A model generated the notes under the pieces. The model did no database searches, was not told the DNA's origin, and worked only from the letters and a program-made list of their open reading frames with translations. DNA of 64,000 nt from Pseudomonadota bacterium (GTDB lineage Bacteria; Pseudomonadota; Alphaproteobacteria; Rhizobiales; Devosiaceae), in the NCBI GenBank assembly GCA_023388175.1, contig JAEWGT010000011.1, positions 248,001 through 312,000 of the forward strand. The letters are read 5' to 3'. Made by a program: the position numbers and the translations under genes. Below are positions 24,900-33,884 of the stretch, in pieces; within the stretch, counting starts at the first letter, position 1, and each line of letters starts with the position of its first letter.

Positions 24900-25799
24900 T
24901 TACGCGGCCGCATCAAACCCGGTTTGAGCAAAGGTTTCCAGAAGCTTGCCACGCCCTACATCATCAAGAGCAAGCAGCGGAGGCAAGACGCGCGCATAAT
25001 GCTCGTCGCCAAGATAGGCCGCCAGCGCCGCCTTGAGTGCCACCAGCGAGCCGTGACGATCGACAGCCAGGATGCGATCGGTCTGCTTGGCCAGAATATC
25101 TGCATTGGTCCGGTCATCGTACAATGCGCGCAGGTCGCGAGCGAAAACATTCGGCATTCCGCCGATCATGCCTGCGCCGCCATTAGTCAGCAGCGTGGGC
25201 AAAACGCGGTCGTCACCGGTGAATACGGCAAGGTTGGGGAAGCTCTTGGCCAGCATCACGCCATTGTCGATATCGCCGGTGGAATCCTTGATGCCCACTA
25301 TGCGGCCGCCATGGCGCCTGACAAGGGTTTCTACCAGTTCCTTGGAGAAGCGGATCCGGCTCAGTTGCGGAATATTGTAGAGCAGGATGTCGATTTGAGT
25401 TGCTGAACTGGTGCGTTCGATTAGGGCATCGTACCAGGCGGCAATGCCGGCCTCCGAGGTGCCGTAATAATAGGGCGGCAAAACCAGAGCAGCGCGGCAC
25501 CCGGCATCGGCAATGCCGGTCAGCATGTGCGCGGCATCGTCCAGCGTCGGCGTCATCACGCCTGGAACCTGAAGGCTCATATCCACACCCGCAGCGCGTA
25601 GGGCCTTAAGGCCGGCCAACTTTTCCGACGTCGAGAAGGAAGCGCCTTCTCCAGTCGTGCCGAACGTCGAAACAAACGCGCAGCCATTGTCGATCAGGCG
25701 CTTTGAGTGCGCGGCGAGACGCGCTGCGTCGATCGAGTAATCCTCCGCAAGCGGCGTGATCGAGGCGGCGATAACGCCATTAAGTGGGGCTGCGGACAC
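24900..25799 (-). CDS. DapA/NAL-family Schiff-base aldolase or dehydratase
   Basis: A 299-residue (beta/alpha)8 class I lyase of the dihydrodipicolinate synthase/N-acetylneuraminate lyase family. GTTGEGASFS carries the phosphate/carboxylate-binding motif, LYNIPQLSR holds the catalytic tyrosine, and GIKDSTGD holds the Schiff-base lysine. The start is GTG 25799, chosen because AAGGAG lies exactly six bases upstream; an in-frame ATG at 25817 would place that site inside the gene. In this catabolic setting it more likely cleaves or dehydrates a 2-keto-3-deoxy sugar acid than makes lysine precursors. Exact substrate unknown. Confidence 0.85.
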   Translation of the reverse strand: MSAAPLNGVIAASITPLAEDYSIDAARLAAHSKRLIDNGCAFVSTFGTTGEGASFSTSEKLAGLKALRAAGVDMSLQVPGVMTPTLDDAAHMLTGIADAGCRAALVLPPYYYGTSEAGIAAWYDALIERTSSATQIDILLYNIPQLSRIRFSKELVETLVRRHGGRIVGIKDSTGDIDNGVMLAKSFPNLAVFTGDDRVLPTLLTNGGAGMIGGMPNVFARDLRALYDDRTNADILAKQTDRILAVDRHGSLVALKAALAAYLGDEHYARVLPPLLALDDVGRGKLLETFAQTGFDAAA

Positions 25800-25963
25800 G
25801 AAATTCTCCTTACTCATCAACTGATACAATGAGTGAAACAATCAATTCTCAAATCATTGTTTACATGAGTGGGGACTTAATGCAAGGTGAAGCCATCGCG
25901 AAGGTTGCGTGTCTCCTTGAAGTCACTGCGCGCCCGCTTTTAACCCTTGGAGGAGGGATAAAT
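25800..25963. promoter_or_regulatory. Divergent promoter region between DapA-family gene and TRAP operon
   Basis: 164 bp between divergent genes, so both promoters must lie here. It is locally AT-rich (25815-25870). ACAATG (25826-25831) and CATTGT (25855-25860) form an inverted pair 23 bp apart that could bind the nearby GntR regulator, but they are short. A strong GGAGGAGGG ribosome site sits at 25949-25957 for the TRAP binding protein. No -10/-35 is assigned. Confidence 0.4.
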
Positions 25964-26956
25964 ATGAATCTGAAATCCGTTGCTTTTGCTGCTGTATCCG
26001 CACTTTCTCTGACGATGGCCGTTGGTGCGCAGGAGACGATTGAGCTGAAATACACCGTGCCGAGCGTGCCGACCGATCTGCATACTCAGGCGATGAAAAT
26101 TTTTGCCGATAAGCTGGAAGAGCTCAGCCCGGGCCGTTTCGACATTCAGCTCTACGATTCCGGCTCGCTTTTCGCGCAGGGCGCCGATCTGGATGCATTG
26201 CAGCGCGGCAATGCCGAAATGACCTACGTGTCCTACCAGCTGATCGCCGACAATATTCCTGAATATGGCGTGCTGACGGCGGGCTATCTGTTCCAGAGCC
26301 CGGAACACTATCGCGCTTTCCTTGCGAGCGATCTTGGCGCCGAGTTCAAGCAACGCGTTTCCGATGAAATGGACATTCAGCTACTCGACAGCTGCTATCT
26401 GGGAACTCGTCAGGTCAATCTGCGACGTGCCAAGGATGTGCAGACGCCGGCTGATCTTGCCGGTACCAAGTTGCGCATGCCCTCTTCGGATGCTTGGCTG
26501 TTCCTTGGTCAGGCCCTTGGTGCGAATCCGACTCCTCTTCCGTTTGGCGAGGTTTATCTCGGTCTTCAGTCCGGCACGATCGATGGTCAGGACAATCCTT
26601 TGCCTTCGGTTGAGGCAGCCAAGTTCTACGAAGTTACCGAGCAGATCGTTCTGACCAGCCATCTGGTCGATGCCATCAACGTGGCCGTCAACAATCAGAC
26701 CTGGGACCAGCTCAACGACGATGAGCGGGCTGCCATGACCGAGGCCGCAATCGCCTCGTGCGACTGGAACAACGAGCGCCGTGTTGCAGACGAAGACCGG
26801 CTCGTCAGCTTCTTTGAAGAACAGGGCCTTCAGGTCACGAACCCCGATGTCGCCGCTTTCCGCAGCCATGTTCAGGATTTCTATCGCAATTCCGACCGTG
26901 CGGCTGATTGGCCGGAAGGCTGGATTGAGCAGATCAACGCCCTCGCGGCCGAGTAG
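25964..26956 (+). CDS. TRAP transporter periplasmic binding protein (DctP family)
   Basis: A 330-residue solute-binding protein with a signal peptide (MNLKSVAFAAVSALSLTMAVGAQ). DctP-family landmarks: GDLDALQRGNAEM-like segment near 60-75, the carboxylate-binding arginine in LAGTKLRMPSSDAWLFLGQALGA, and PLPFGEVYLGLQSGTIDGQDNPLPS. TRAP binding proteins capture organic or sugar acids, less often other solutes. The start at ATG 25964 is set by the ribosome site GGAGGAGGG and the signal peptide; the upstream open frame lacks coding character. It is followed after 2 bp by the small permease, as in other TRAP operons. Confidence 0.93.
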   Translation: MNLKSVAFAAVSALSLTMAVGAQETIELKYTVPSVPTDLHTQAMKIFADKLEELSPGRFDIQLYDSGSLFAQGADLDALQRGNAEMTYVSYQLIADNIPEYGVLTAGYLFQSPEHYRAFLASDLGAEFKQRVSDEMDIQLLDSCYLGTRQVNLRRAKDVQTPADLAGTKLRMPSSDAWLFLGQALGANPTPLPFGEVYLGLQSGTIDGQDNPLPSVEAAKFYEVTEQIVLTSHLVDAINVAVNNQTWDQLNDDERAAMTEAAIASCDWNNERRVADEDRLVSFFEEQGLQVTNPDVAAFRSHVQDFYRNSDRAADWPEGWIEQINALAAE

Positions 26957-26958
26957 CC

Positions 26959-27468
26959 ATGACCGAAACTGTTGCATCCGACTGGCAGATGCCAGCGTGG
27001 CTGCGTGGTCTGAAGTGGGGCGCCGACATGGTCGGCGTCCTTCTCTTCACTGCGGCTTTTATTGGCTTCATCGTCCAGATTTTCGCCCGCTATATTCTGA
27101 ATAGCCCGATCCTGTGGACCGAAGAGGTCACTATGATCGCTTTCGTCTGGACAGTGTTTTGGGCGGCGGCGTTCATGGTCAACATTCGTGAGCATGTGAC
27201 ATTCGATGTGGTGTATGAGGTCGTTTCGCCACAGATGAAGCGAGCCATGGCCATATTCTCGATGGTCGTGCTGATCGTCGCTTTCGTCCTGCTTATTCCG
27301 GCGACCTGGGATTATCTGCAGTTTCTGCTGCGTAAGCGCAGTCCAGTTCTGCGTATCCCGATGACTTGGATTTACGGCTGCTACCTGCTGTTCATCGTCA
27401 ATTTCACCATCCAGGCCGCCGTGCGGCTCTGGCGCCTGTTCACGCCCGGCTGGGCGAAACAGATCTAG
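26959..27468 (+). CDS. TRAP transporter small permease (DctQ family)
   Basis: A 169-residue membrane protein with four helices (about 28-50, 62-82, 100-122, 140-160) and the DctQ-type motif NSPILWTEEVTMIAFVWTVFWAAAF after helix 1. DctQ partners with DctM to form the sodium-driven TRAP membrane complex. Its ATG is two bases after the DctP stop and it ends 20 bp before the DctM start, a normal P-Q-M arrangement. Confidence 0.92.
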   Translation: MTETVASDWQMPAWLRGLKWGADMVGVLLFTAAFIGFIVQIFARYILNSPILWTEEVTMIAFVWTVFWAAAFMVNIREHVTFDVVYEVVSPQMKRAMAIFSMVVLIVAFVLLIPATWDYLQFLLRKRSPVLRIPMTWIYGCYLLFIVNFTIQAAVRLWRLFTPGWAKQI

Positions 27469-27488
27469 CGCGGATCGAGGATCATTCA

Positions 27489-28790
27489 ATGTTGGCCGAA
27501 TTTGCTCTTCCCATCATGCTTGCCATCCTCGTGGCGACCACAATCGCCGGTTTGCCGATGGGCATCGCGATGATCGTCTCGAGCGTGCTATACCTGTTTA
27601 TTTCCGGTCGCGATGTCGGCCTGGGTGCCGAAATGGTTTTGAACGGCGTCTTCGGCAATTTTGCCGCGCTTGCCGTCCCGCTGTTTATTTTTGCCGCCAA
27701 CATCATGGATGCAGGCAAGATATCGGATCGCCTGCTCGCCTTTTGCCTGGCGCTGGTCGGTCGTTCGCCCGGTGGCATGGCGCAGGTCAATATCCTCACC
27801 AGCCTTATTTTTTCGGGGATGAGTGGCAGCGCCGTCTCCGACGCCGCTGGTGTAGGTAAGATCGTCACCCAGATGATGATCAAGGATAATCGCTATCCGC
27901 CTGGATATGCCGGAGCCCTGACGGCGGCGACCGCCGTTGTCGGACCGATTTTCCCGCCGTCTATTCCAATGGTTTACTACGCGCTGGTTTCCTCGGCTTC
28001 GATCGGCGCTCTATTCCTTGGCGGCGTGGTGCCGGCCCTGATCATCGTTACCTTGCAGATGATTGCCGCGTTCATCGTTGCCAAACGCAGGGGCTTCCCG
28101 GTGGAACAGGCCATTCCATTCCGCCAGTTCCCCATGATTATCCTGCGCGCCTTCCCCGCACTTCTGATGCCCGTCATTTTGCTGGGCGGCATTTACTCGG
28201 GCATCTTCACGCCGACCGAGGCAGCAGCGGTGTCTGCCTTCTATGCGTTGCTGCTGGCCGTGTTCGCCTATCGTGTGCTCAGCTTCAAAGCCTTTGCCGG
28301 CGTGGTTTACTCCACCGTCAAGACCACTGCAGTAGTTACCACTGTGCTCTGCGGCGCCTTCATCTTTAACTATGTGATTGCCGTCGAACGCATCCCGCAA
28401 ATGGTGTTCGAGTTCTTCTCCTACTACCAGTTCGAACAATGGGTCTTTCTGCTGCTGCTGAATATCCTGTTCCTGCTGCTGGGCTGCATTCTTGACGTTT
28501 CCACCATCCAGCTGGTGATCGTGCCGCTGTTCATTCCGACCGCTCTGGGGCTGGGTATCGATCTGGTCCACCTCGGCGTCGTGCTGGTGCTCAACATGAT
28601 GATTGGCTTGATAACCCCGCCGATGGGTGTGTTGCTGTTCATCATCAAGGCGCTCAACGGCATCAGGCTGACGGACATTATCAAAGAACTCTGGCCGCAT
28701 TTCACGCTGCTGGTCTTCGTGCTTTTCCTGATCACCTATATCCCAGATCTGGTCCTGTGGCTGCCGCGTCTGGCAGGGGCCATGCACTAG
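27489..28790 (+). CDS. TRAP transporter large permease (DctM family)
   Basis: A 433-residue ion-transporter-superfamily protein with about 12 hydrophobic segments. DctM motifs: GLPMGIAMIVSSVLYLF, FFAAN-like LFIFAANIMDAGKISDRLL, SGMSGSAVSDAAGVGKI (first helical hairpin) and the C-terminal repeat LVLNMMIGLITPPMGVLLF. The start is ATG 27489, with GAGGA seven bases upstream, rather than an in-frame ATG inside dctQ. It carries the sodium-coupled translocation pathway. A 28-bp perfect palindrome follows its stop codon and precedes the sugar kinase. Confidence 0.93.
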   Translation: MLAEFALPIMLAILVATTIAGLPMGIAMIVSSVLYLFISGRDVGLGAEMVLNGVFGNFAALAVPLFIFAANIMDAGKISDRLLAFCLALVGRSPGGMAQVNILTSLIFSGMSGSAVSDAAGVGKIVTQMMIKDNRYPPGYAGALTAATAVVGPIFPPSIPMVYYALVSSASIGALFLGGVVPALIIVTLQMIAAFIVAKRRGFPVEQAIPFRQFPMIILRAFPALLMPVILLGGIYSGIFTPTEAAAVSAFYALLLAVFAYRVLSFKAFAGVVYSTVKTTAVVTTVLCGAFIFNYVIAVERIPQMVFEFFSYYQFEQWVFLLLLNILFLLLGCILDVSTIQLVIVPLFIPTALGLGIDLVHLGVVLVLNMMIGLITPPMGVLLFIIKALNGIRLTDIIKELWPHFTLLVFVLFLITYIPDLVLWLPRLAGAMH

Positions 28791-28811
28791 CCCGACCCAA
28801 TCCCAAACCAT

Positions 28812-28839
28812 GAGCGACCGCGGCATGCCGCGGTCGCTC
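28812..28839 (+). terminator. 28-bp perfect palindrome (hairpin) between TRAP and kinase genes
   Basis: A perfect 12-bp stem (GAGCGACCGCGG with CCGCGGTCGCTC) closes a CATG loop; the whole 28 bp is self-complementary. It starts 22 bp after the dctM stop and ends 26 bp before the kinase start. No T-run follows, so it may stabilise or partially terminate the TRAP transcript rather than end it. Confidence 0.65.
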
Positions 28840-28865
28840 CCGTATGACCTTCAGGAACGTCTCTC

Positions 28866-30506
28866 ATGCGTTATTTCATTGGCATCGATGTGGGCACAGG
28901 CAGTGCCCGCGCCGGGCTTTTTGACGAACACGGTCTATTACTCGGCACAGGTGCAAGGCCCATCGCAATGTTTCGGCCAAGACACGATTATGCCGAGCAG
29001 TCCTCGCGTGACATCTGGGAGGCCATCTGCCAATCGACGCGGGCTGCGCTGGGCGAGGCGGCTGTTTCCCCTGAGCAGGTTGCGGGAATCGGTTTTGACG
29101 CCACCTGTTCGCTCGTGGCGCTCGATGTGGCAGGCAGCCCGGTTACTGTCAGCCCAACCGGCAATGATGATCAGAACATTATCGTCTGGATGGATCACCG
29201 CGCCGTGGGCGAGGCCAAAGAGATCAATGGCGGCGGCCATGATGTGCTGCGCTATATAGGTGGCGTCATTTCGCCGGAAATGGAAACGCCCAAACTTCTC
29301 TGGCTCAAGCGAAACCTGCCTGATAGCTGGTCGCGGATCGCTCATTTTTTCGATCTGCCTGACTGGCTGGTGTATCGCGCTACTGGAACTCTTACGCGTT
29401 CCCTGTGTTCTGCGGTCTGCAAATGGACCTATCGCGGACAATGGGGTCGCGAGGGGCAGGGCTGGGATGATGACTACCTGCATGCGATCGGACTCGAAGA
29501 CCTCGCAGGGCAGGGGCACGAACGTATCGGGCAATCCTTCGCCACGCCCGGCAAAAAGGTCGGGGAACTCAGCGTCGGGGCCGCTGCCGAACTCGGACTA
29601 GTCGCCGGTATTCCCGTCGCGGCGAGCCTCATCGACGCCTATTCGGGCGCATTGGGCACATTGGGTGCTGAGCCCGACGCCAGCGGTCTGCAAAGTCGCC
29701 TGGCCATCATTGCGGGTACCTCCACCTGCCACATTACAGTCTCAAAAGACCCTGCCTTCGTACCGGGAGTATGGGGACCATATTATTCGGTGCTTCTGCC
29801 GGAGCTGTGGGCAAATGAGGCCGGGCAATCTGCTGCGGGTGCCTTGATCGACCGCGTCCTGTCGGGCCATGCAGCGATCGATGCCGCAAAGCGTGAAGCG
29901 CAGGAACACAATATCTCGATTTTTGAGTTTCTGGATGCACGACTTGCAGCACTGGCCGGGGCGGGCGATACAGCCCTGCTGACCGTACACCGCCACGTGC
30001 AGCCCGATTTTCACGGCAATCGCTCTCCCTTGGCAGACCCGATGCGCAAGGGCGCGATCGTTGGGCTCGACATGGGCGCGGGCATAGATGATCTCGCTGT
30101 CGATTATCTCGCGACCATTCAGGCTCTGGCCTACGGTACCCGTCACATTATCGAGGCGCTGCGCGACAATGGCGTTTCCGTTGAAACGTTGGTTGTGAGC
30201 GGTGGGCTGGCCCGCAACACGCTCTTTCTGCGCGAAAATGCCGATGCGACCGGATGCCAGATTCTCGTGCCGGATCAGGTCGAGCCGGTTCTCGTCGGCA
30301 GCGCCATGCTGGGCGCAGTGGCCGCCGGTGTCTATGCAGACCTGGAAATGGCCATGGGCAAGATGGGCGGCAAGGGCAGCCGTTTGTCGCCTCGTCCCGC
30401 GCTGGCCGACTTCCACAACAGAAAATATCGCGTCTTCCGTAAGATGCAGAACGACTACCAAGCCTATGCCGCCATCATGGCCGGCGGCGAGACCAAGGGA
30501 AATTGA
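28866..30506 (+). CDS. FGGY-family carbohydrate (pentulose-type) kinase
   Basis: A 546-residue two-domain sugar kinase. FIGIDVGTGSARAGLFD (4-20) is the first phosphate-binding motif; NDDQNIIVWMDHRA near 100-113 resembles ribulokinase/FGGY-D-ribulokinase sugar-binding segments; VSGGLARNTLFLRENAD and PVLVGSAMLGAVAAG near the C-terminus form the FGGY signature region. It phosphorylates a ketose using ATP. The gene ends three bases before the L-fucose-isomerase-like gene, so its substrate is probably that isomerase's ketose product. AGGAACG precedes the ATG at good distance. L-fuculose, D-ribulose or another ketose cannot be separated by eye. Confidence 0.9.
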   Translation: MRYFIGIDVGTGSARAGLFDEHGLLLGTGARPIAMFRPRHDYAEQSSRDIWEAICQSTRAALGEAAVSPEQVAGIGFDATCSLVALDVAGSPVTVSPTGNDDQNIIVWMDHRAVGEAKEINGGGHDVLRYIGGVISPEMETPKLLWLKRNLPDSWSRIAHFFDLPDWLVYRATGTLTRSLCSAVCKWTYRGQWGREGQGWDDDYLHAIGLEDLAGQGHERIGQSFATPGKKVGELSVGAAAELGLVAGIPVAASLIDAYSGALGTLGAEPDASGLQSRLAIIAGTSTCHITVSKDPAFVPGVWGPYYSVLLPELWANEAGQSAAGALIDRVLSGHAAIDAAKREAQEHNISIFEFLDARLAALAGAGDTALLTVHRHVQPDFHGNRSPLADPMRKGAIVGLDMGAGIDDLAVDYLATIQALAYGTRHIIEALRDNGVSVETLVVSGGLARNTLFLRENADATGCQILVPDQVEPVLVGSAMLGAVAAGVYADLEMAMGKMGGKGSRLSPRPALADFHNRKYRVFRKMQNDYQAYAAIMAGGETKGN

Positions 30507-30509
30507 CCC

Positions 30510-32126
30510 ATGAGCAATGAAATCATCATCTTCGCTAGCGGCGACCTGCGCGAGAGCGCCAATGTCCAGTGCTGGCCTGCACAGAAGGCGATGGAAGATC
30601 GGCTTGAGGCCGCCCTGGCAAAGCTGGGATACAGTGTCACGCGCGGTCATCCGTACAAGTCCGATCTCGGTCATGGCTTCCTGGCCTCCCAGCGCGAAGG
30701 TATGGATGCCTTTGCCAAGATCGATCCGCATGCCAAGGTCATCGTGGCCGAGGCTGTCTGGCAGTATTCACACCACGTTCTGGCCGGCCTCACGAGCCAC
30801 AGGGGGCCGATCCTGACACTCGCCAACTGGGATGGACAGTGGCCCGGACTGGTCGGATTGCTCAACCTCAACGGTTCGCTGACACGCGCAGGCGTGCCCT
30901 ATGCGTCGCTCTGGAGCGAAACCTTTGAGGACGAATTCTTTGTTGGCAAGCTTCGGGAATGGCTCGAGACAGGCGACATCACGCATGACACCAGCCACGT
31001 AACGCCCTTTTCCGGGGCCGCCGTGCCAGAAACCTCAGCGCGTCTGGCCAGGGAAATCGCCACGGATTTCCGACGCAACAAGGTCATTCTAGGCGTGTTC
31101 GACGAGGGCTGCATGGGCATGTTCAATGCCATAATCCCCGACGAATTGCTGATCCCGCTCGGATTCTTCAAGGAGCGTCTCTCCCAGTCGACGCTTTACC
31201 ATGCCACCATGCAGGTGTCGGTGGACGAAGGGCGCAAGGTCTTTGAAGACCTCAAGGCGCGTGGCCTGAAATTCCACTTCGGCACCGATCCGACTAGCGA
31301 GCTTACCCAGGATCAGGTGATCGACCAGTGCCGCATGTATATCGCCGCCGTCCGGCTGGCCGATCAGTTCGGTTGCGAAGCCATCGGCATTCAGTACCAG
31401 CAGGGCCTGAAAGACCTGCTGCCGGCCTCTGATCTGGTCGAAGGCATTCTCAACAATGACGACCGTCCGGATGTTCTCAATGCGAAAGGTGGGGTCATTC
31501 GGCAGGGCGAGGCCATCGTGCACTTCAATGAAGTCGACGAGTGTGCTGCGCTCGATGGTGTCATTACCAATCGCGTTCACCGTGCTCTAGGCCAGCCGGT
31601 CGAAAACACCCTTCACGATCTGCGCTGGGGCGGCATGGACGCGTCCGGTACGCGCGACGAATTCATCTGGGTACTCGAGATTTCGGGGGCTGCACCGCCT
31701 GCGCATCATGAGGGCGGTTGGGCCGGTTCCGATTCCATGCGCCAGCCGCCCATGTTCTTCCCCTTTGGGGGCGGAACGTTGCGCGGCGTGGCCAAGGCGG
31801 GCGAAATTGTATGGAGCCGCATCTATGTCGAGGACAATCGCCTCAAGATGGATATCGGGCGCGCCGAGGCCGTGGCTTTGCCTAAGGCGGAAACCGAACG
31901 CCGCTGGTCGATGACAAATCGCGAATGGCCGATGATGCACGCCGTCATCACCGGAGTGACACGCGACCAGATGATGGCCAAGCACAAGGCCAACCATATT
32001 CAGGTCGCCTATGCCAACTCGTCTGCGGAGGCAAACCTCGCCGCACTGACAAAAGCAGCTTTGGCGCGCGAACTCGGTATCGAAGTCAACCTCTGCGGCG
32101 TCACCGAAGCACAGCTCATCGCGTAG
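30510..32126 (+). CDS. L-fucose/L-arabinose isomerase-family protein
   Basis: A 538-residue protein with the overall layout of the FucI/AraA isomerase family: an N-terminal Rossmann-like domain (IIIFASGDLRESANVQCWPAQ, then VIVAEAVWQYSHHVLAGL), a central domain with ILGVFDEGCMGMFNAIIPDELL, and a C-terminal barrel region with HFNEVDECAALDGVITNRVH and MFFPFGGGTLRGVAKAGE. It should interconvert an aldose and ketose with a divalent metal. It is clearly divergent from E. coli FucI, so substrate is open. It is the last gene of the dctPQM-kinase-isomerase operon. Confidence 0.75.
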   Translation: MSNEIIIFASGDLRESANVQCWPAQKAMEDRLEAALAKLGYSVTRGHPYKSDLGHGFLASQREGMDAFAKIDPHAKVIVAEAVWQYSHHVLAGLTSHRGPILTLANWDGQWPGLVGLLNLNGSLTRAGVPYASLWSETFEDEFFVGKLREWLETGDITHDTSHVTPFSGAAVPETSARLAREIATDFRRNKVILGVFDEGCMGMFNAIIPDELLIPLGFFKERLSQSTLYHATMQVSVDEGRKVFEDLKARGLKFHFGTDPTSELTQDQVIDQCRMYIAAVRLADQFGCEAIGIQYQQGLKDLLPASDLVEGILNNDDRPDVLNAKGGVIRQGEAIVHFNEVDECAALDGVITNRVHRALGQPVENTLHDLRWGGMDASGTRDEFIWVLEISGAAPPAHHEGGWAGSDSMRQPPMFFPFGGGTLRGVAKAGEIVWSRIYVEDNRLKMDIGRAEAVALPKAETERRWSMTNREWPMMHAVITGVTRDQMMAKHKANHIQVAYANSSAEANLAALTKAALARELGIEVNLCGVTEAQLIA

Positions 32127-32597
32127 CCGGAAACTTGGCGGGGTCTGTTCAGACCTCGTTCATTCCGACTGTCCAGGAGCGCCACTTCCGCATTTGGCTG
32201 CATGTGTGCCAGACCGCTGATAGGTGGCGCTCTCTGCAGTCCGAAACCGCACAAAACCGCGACCGATTTCCGCCAATGCTAAGGCCGATCCTCAAGGCGC
32301 GCTAGCCATGAGAACAAAGCGCCAATATGATCGCTTGCAGAAACAAGGTCTTCCGCTCTCCTAGCATGCGTAGGTGTGCCTCAGGCCAGGCTCGCTGAAG
32401 CTGCAGGGGCTTGGTATCACGGTCGAGAGGCGTGATCGCCTGCTTGTCCAATGCACTGACGATCTTATTGACCGGCGGGAGAGGTGTTGGTCGCCGTTGG
32501 TTTCGACACATTGTGCCGCCGCGGCGAACTGGTAGCGCTTTCGGGGCCCATCGACCCCGCGCGTACGCAAATTTTCTCCTCACCTTAAGGGATTGTA
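32127..32597. other. 471-bp region without a supported gene
   Basis: Between the isomerase and the RND operon. A short hairpin GGTCTG/CAGACC (32142-32155) lies just after the isomerase stop and might act as a weak terminator. A 9-bp inverted repeat GAGCGCCAC/GTGGCGCTC (32177-32185 and 32224-32232) has a 38-base interior. A 93-codon minus-strand open frame (32302-32583) has no motif I recognise and may be a gene fragment. AAGGGA at 32587-32592 could serve the RND adaptor start. Confidence 0.5.
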
Positions 32598-33884
32598 ATG
32601 TTGGCAGGCGGGCACCTGGTGTTAGCCTGTGCGGATAATTTGTTTTTTTGTTCGAACAGTTTGGGGTTTGGTTTGATCCGACAGCTCCTGGCCTCCCTCG
32701 TCGTCGTGCTTGCGGCCGCTCTTGCCTGGCTCTTTCTTGTGCCGGGCGCTCCCGAAACCCTGGCGCGGGTCGGCATCGTGCTGCCCTTCGGCCCGGCGCC
32801 GCAAGGCGAGGCCAGTGCGGGACAGCGCGGTCCTGGCGGAGCGGGGAGGGGCGGTCCAGGCGGTTTTGCGGGGCGGGCCACGAATGTGGTGACCGGCCCC
32901 GTCAATCTCGTCACCATAAACCAGACGCTGAACGCCATTGGCGAGGGCACGCCGGCGCGGTCGGTGACCGTGACCACGCCCAGCACTGGCACGCTTTCTG
33001 AAATCCTGGTACGACCGGGCCAGCGGGTCGAGGCCGGCGACGTCATCGCCCGCTTCGATGCCGAAACCGAGCAGATCGAATTCGACCGCGCTCAGCTCGC
33101 CGCTGACGATGCCGCAGCCGCTTTGGCGCGGACGAGCGGGCTCGCCAGTTCCAACGTCGTGGCCAGCACCGCGCTGGCGGCTGCCGAACTGGCCAATGCC
33201 AATGCCCAGCTGGCTCTGCGCAGCGCCCAGCTGGCGCTGGAGCGTCGCACCATTTCGAGCCCCATTGCCGGCGTGGTCGGCCTGATGCAGGTCAATCCCG
33301 GCAATTATGTCGGCGCCCAGACGGTTGTGACCACGGTGGATGACACTTCGGCCATCCTCATCGATTTCTGGGTGCCCGAGCGCTATGCGACCCAGATTAC
33401 CACCGACATGCCCGTCGAGGTGACGGCGGTGGCCCAGCCCGGCCGCAGCTTTACCGGCAATATCTCGGTGATCGACAATCGCATCGATCCGGCCAGCCGC
33501 ACCTTGCAGGTTCAGGCCGAAATCCCCAATGACGACAATGTACTGCGCGCCGGCATGAGCTTTTCGGTGTCGCTTGCCTTTCCCGGCGAAGAATATCCGG
33601 CAGTGAACCCGCTTTCGATCCTGTGGTCGGCGGAGGGCTCCTATGTGTGGAAATACGAGGACGGCGCGGCCACCAAGGTCATGGCCGAAATCGTACAGCG
33701 CAACAGCGATGGCGTGCTGGTGCGCGCCGATCTGGAGCCGGGCGATGCCGTCATCACCGAAGGCATATTGCAGCTGAGCGAGGGCACGCCAGTGACCGTG
33801 CTCGAGGGCCCCGGTGCCGAGGACAGTCGCCAGGCTGCCGCAAACTTACAGGGAGACCGCCATGTCCATCGCCCAGAAGAATGA
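32598..33884 (+). CDS. RND efflux membrane-fusion (periplasmic adaptor) protein
   Basis: An adaptor of the HlyD/AcrA family, 428 residues as drawn. It has an N-terminal membrane anchor (LIRQLLASLVVVLAAALAWLFLV), a Gly-rich linker (about residues 70-95), a lipoyl half-motif with VRPGQRVEAGDVIARFD, a short alpha-hairpin rich in Ala, the second lipoyl half ISSPIAGVVGLMQVNPGNYV, then the beta-barrel and membrane-proximal domains ending with GDAVITEGILQLSEGTPV. ATG 32598 has AAGGGA upstream but yields an odd 25-residue pre-extension; TTG 32673 would start directly at the anchor. It overlaps the pump gene by 23 bp. No outer-membrane channel gene is present nearby. Confidence 0.88.
   Translation: MLAGGHLVLACADNLFFCSNSLGFGLIRQLLASLVVVLAAALAWLFLVPGAPETLARVGIVLPFGPAPQGEASAGQRGPGGAGRGGPGGFAGRATNVVTGPVNLVTINQTLNAIGEGTPARSVTVTTPSTGTLSEILVRPGQRVEAGDVIARFDAETEQIEFDRAQLAADDAAAALARTSGLASSNVVASTALAAAELANANAQLALRSAQLALERRTISSPIAGVVGLMQVNPGNYVGAQTVVTTVDDTSAILIDFWVPERYATQITTDMPVEVTAVAQPGRSFTGNISVIDNRIDPASRTLQVQAEIPNDDNVLRAGMSFSVSLAFPGEEYPAVNPLSILWSAEGSYVWKYEDGAATKVMAEIVQRNSDGVLVRADLEPGDAVITEGILQLSEGTPVTVLEGPGAEDSRQAAANLQGDRHVHRPEE

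Noticed and set aside
32142..32155. GGTCTG-TT-CAGACC as a terminator of the isomerase operon
   Set aside because: The stem is short with an almost absent loop and no T-run; only mentioned as a weak possibility.
32302..32583. A 93-codon minus-strand open frame between the isomerase and RND genes
   Set aside because: No recognisable family, no ribosome site, and its sequence does not resemble a transposase or regulator enough to call; left as gene-free.
32598..32672. Lipoprotein signal (VLAC) at the N-terminus of the RND adaptor
   Set aside because: There is no positive charge before the hydrophobic part and the frame may really begin at TTG 32673, where a standard membrane anchor starts.
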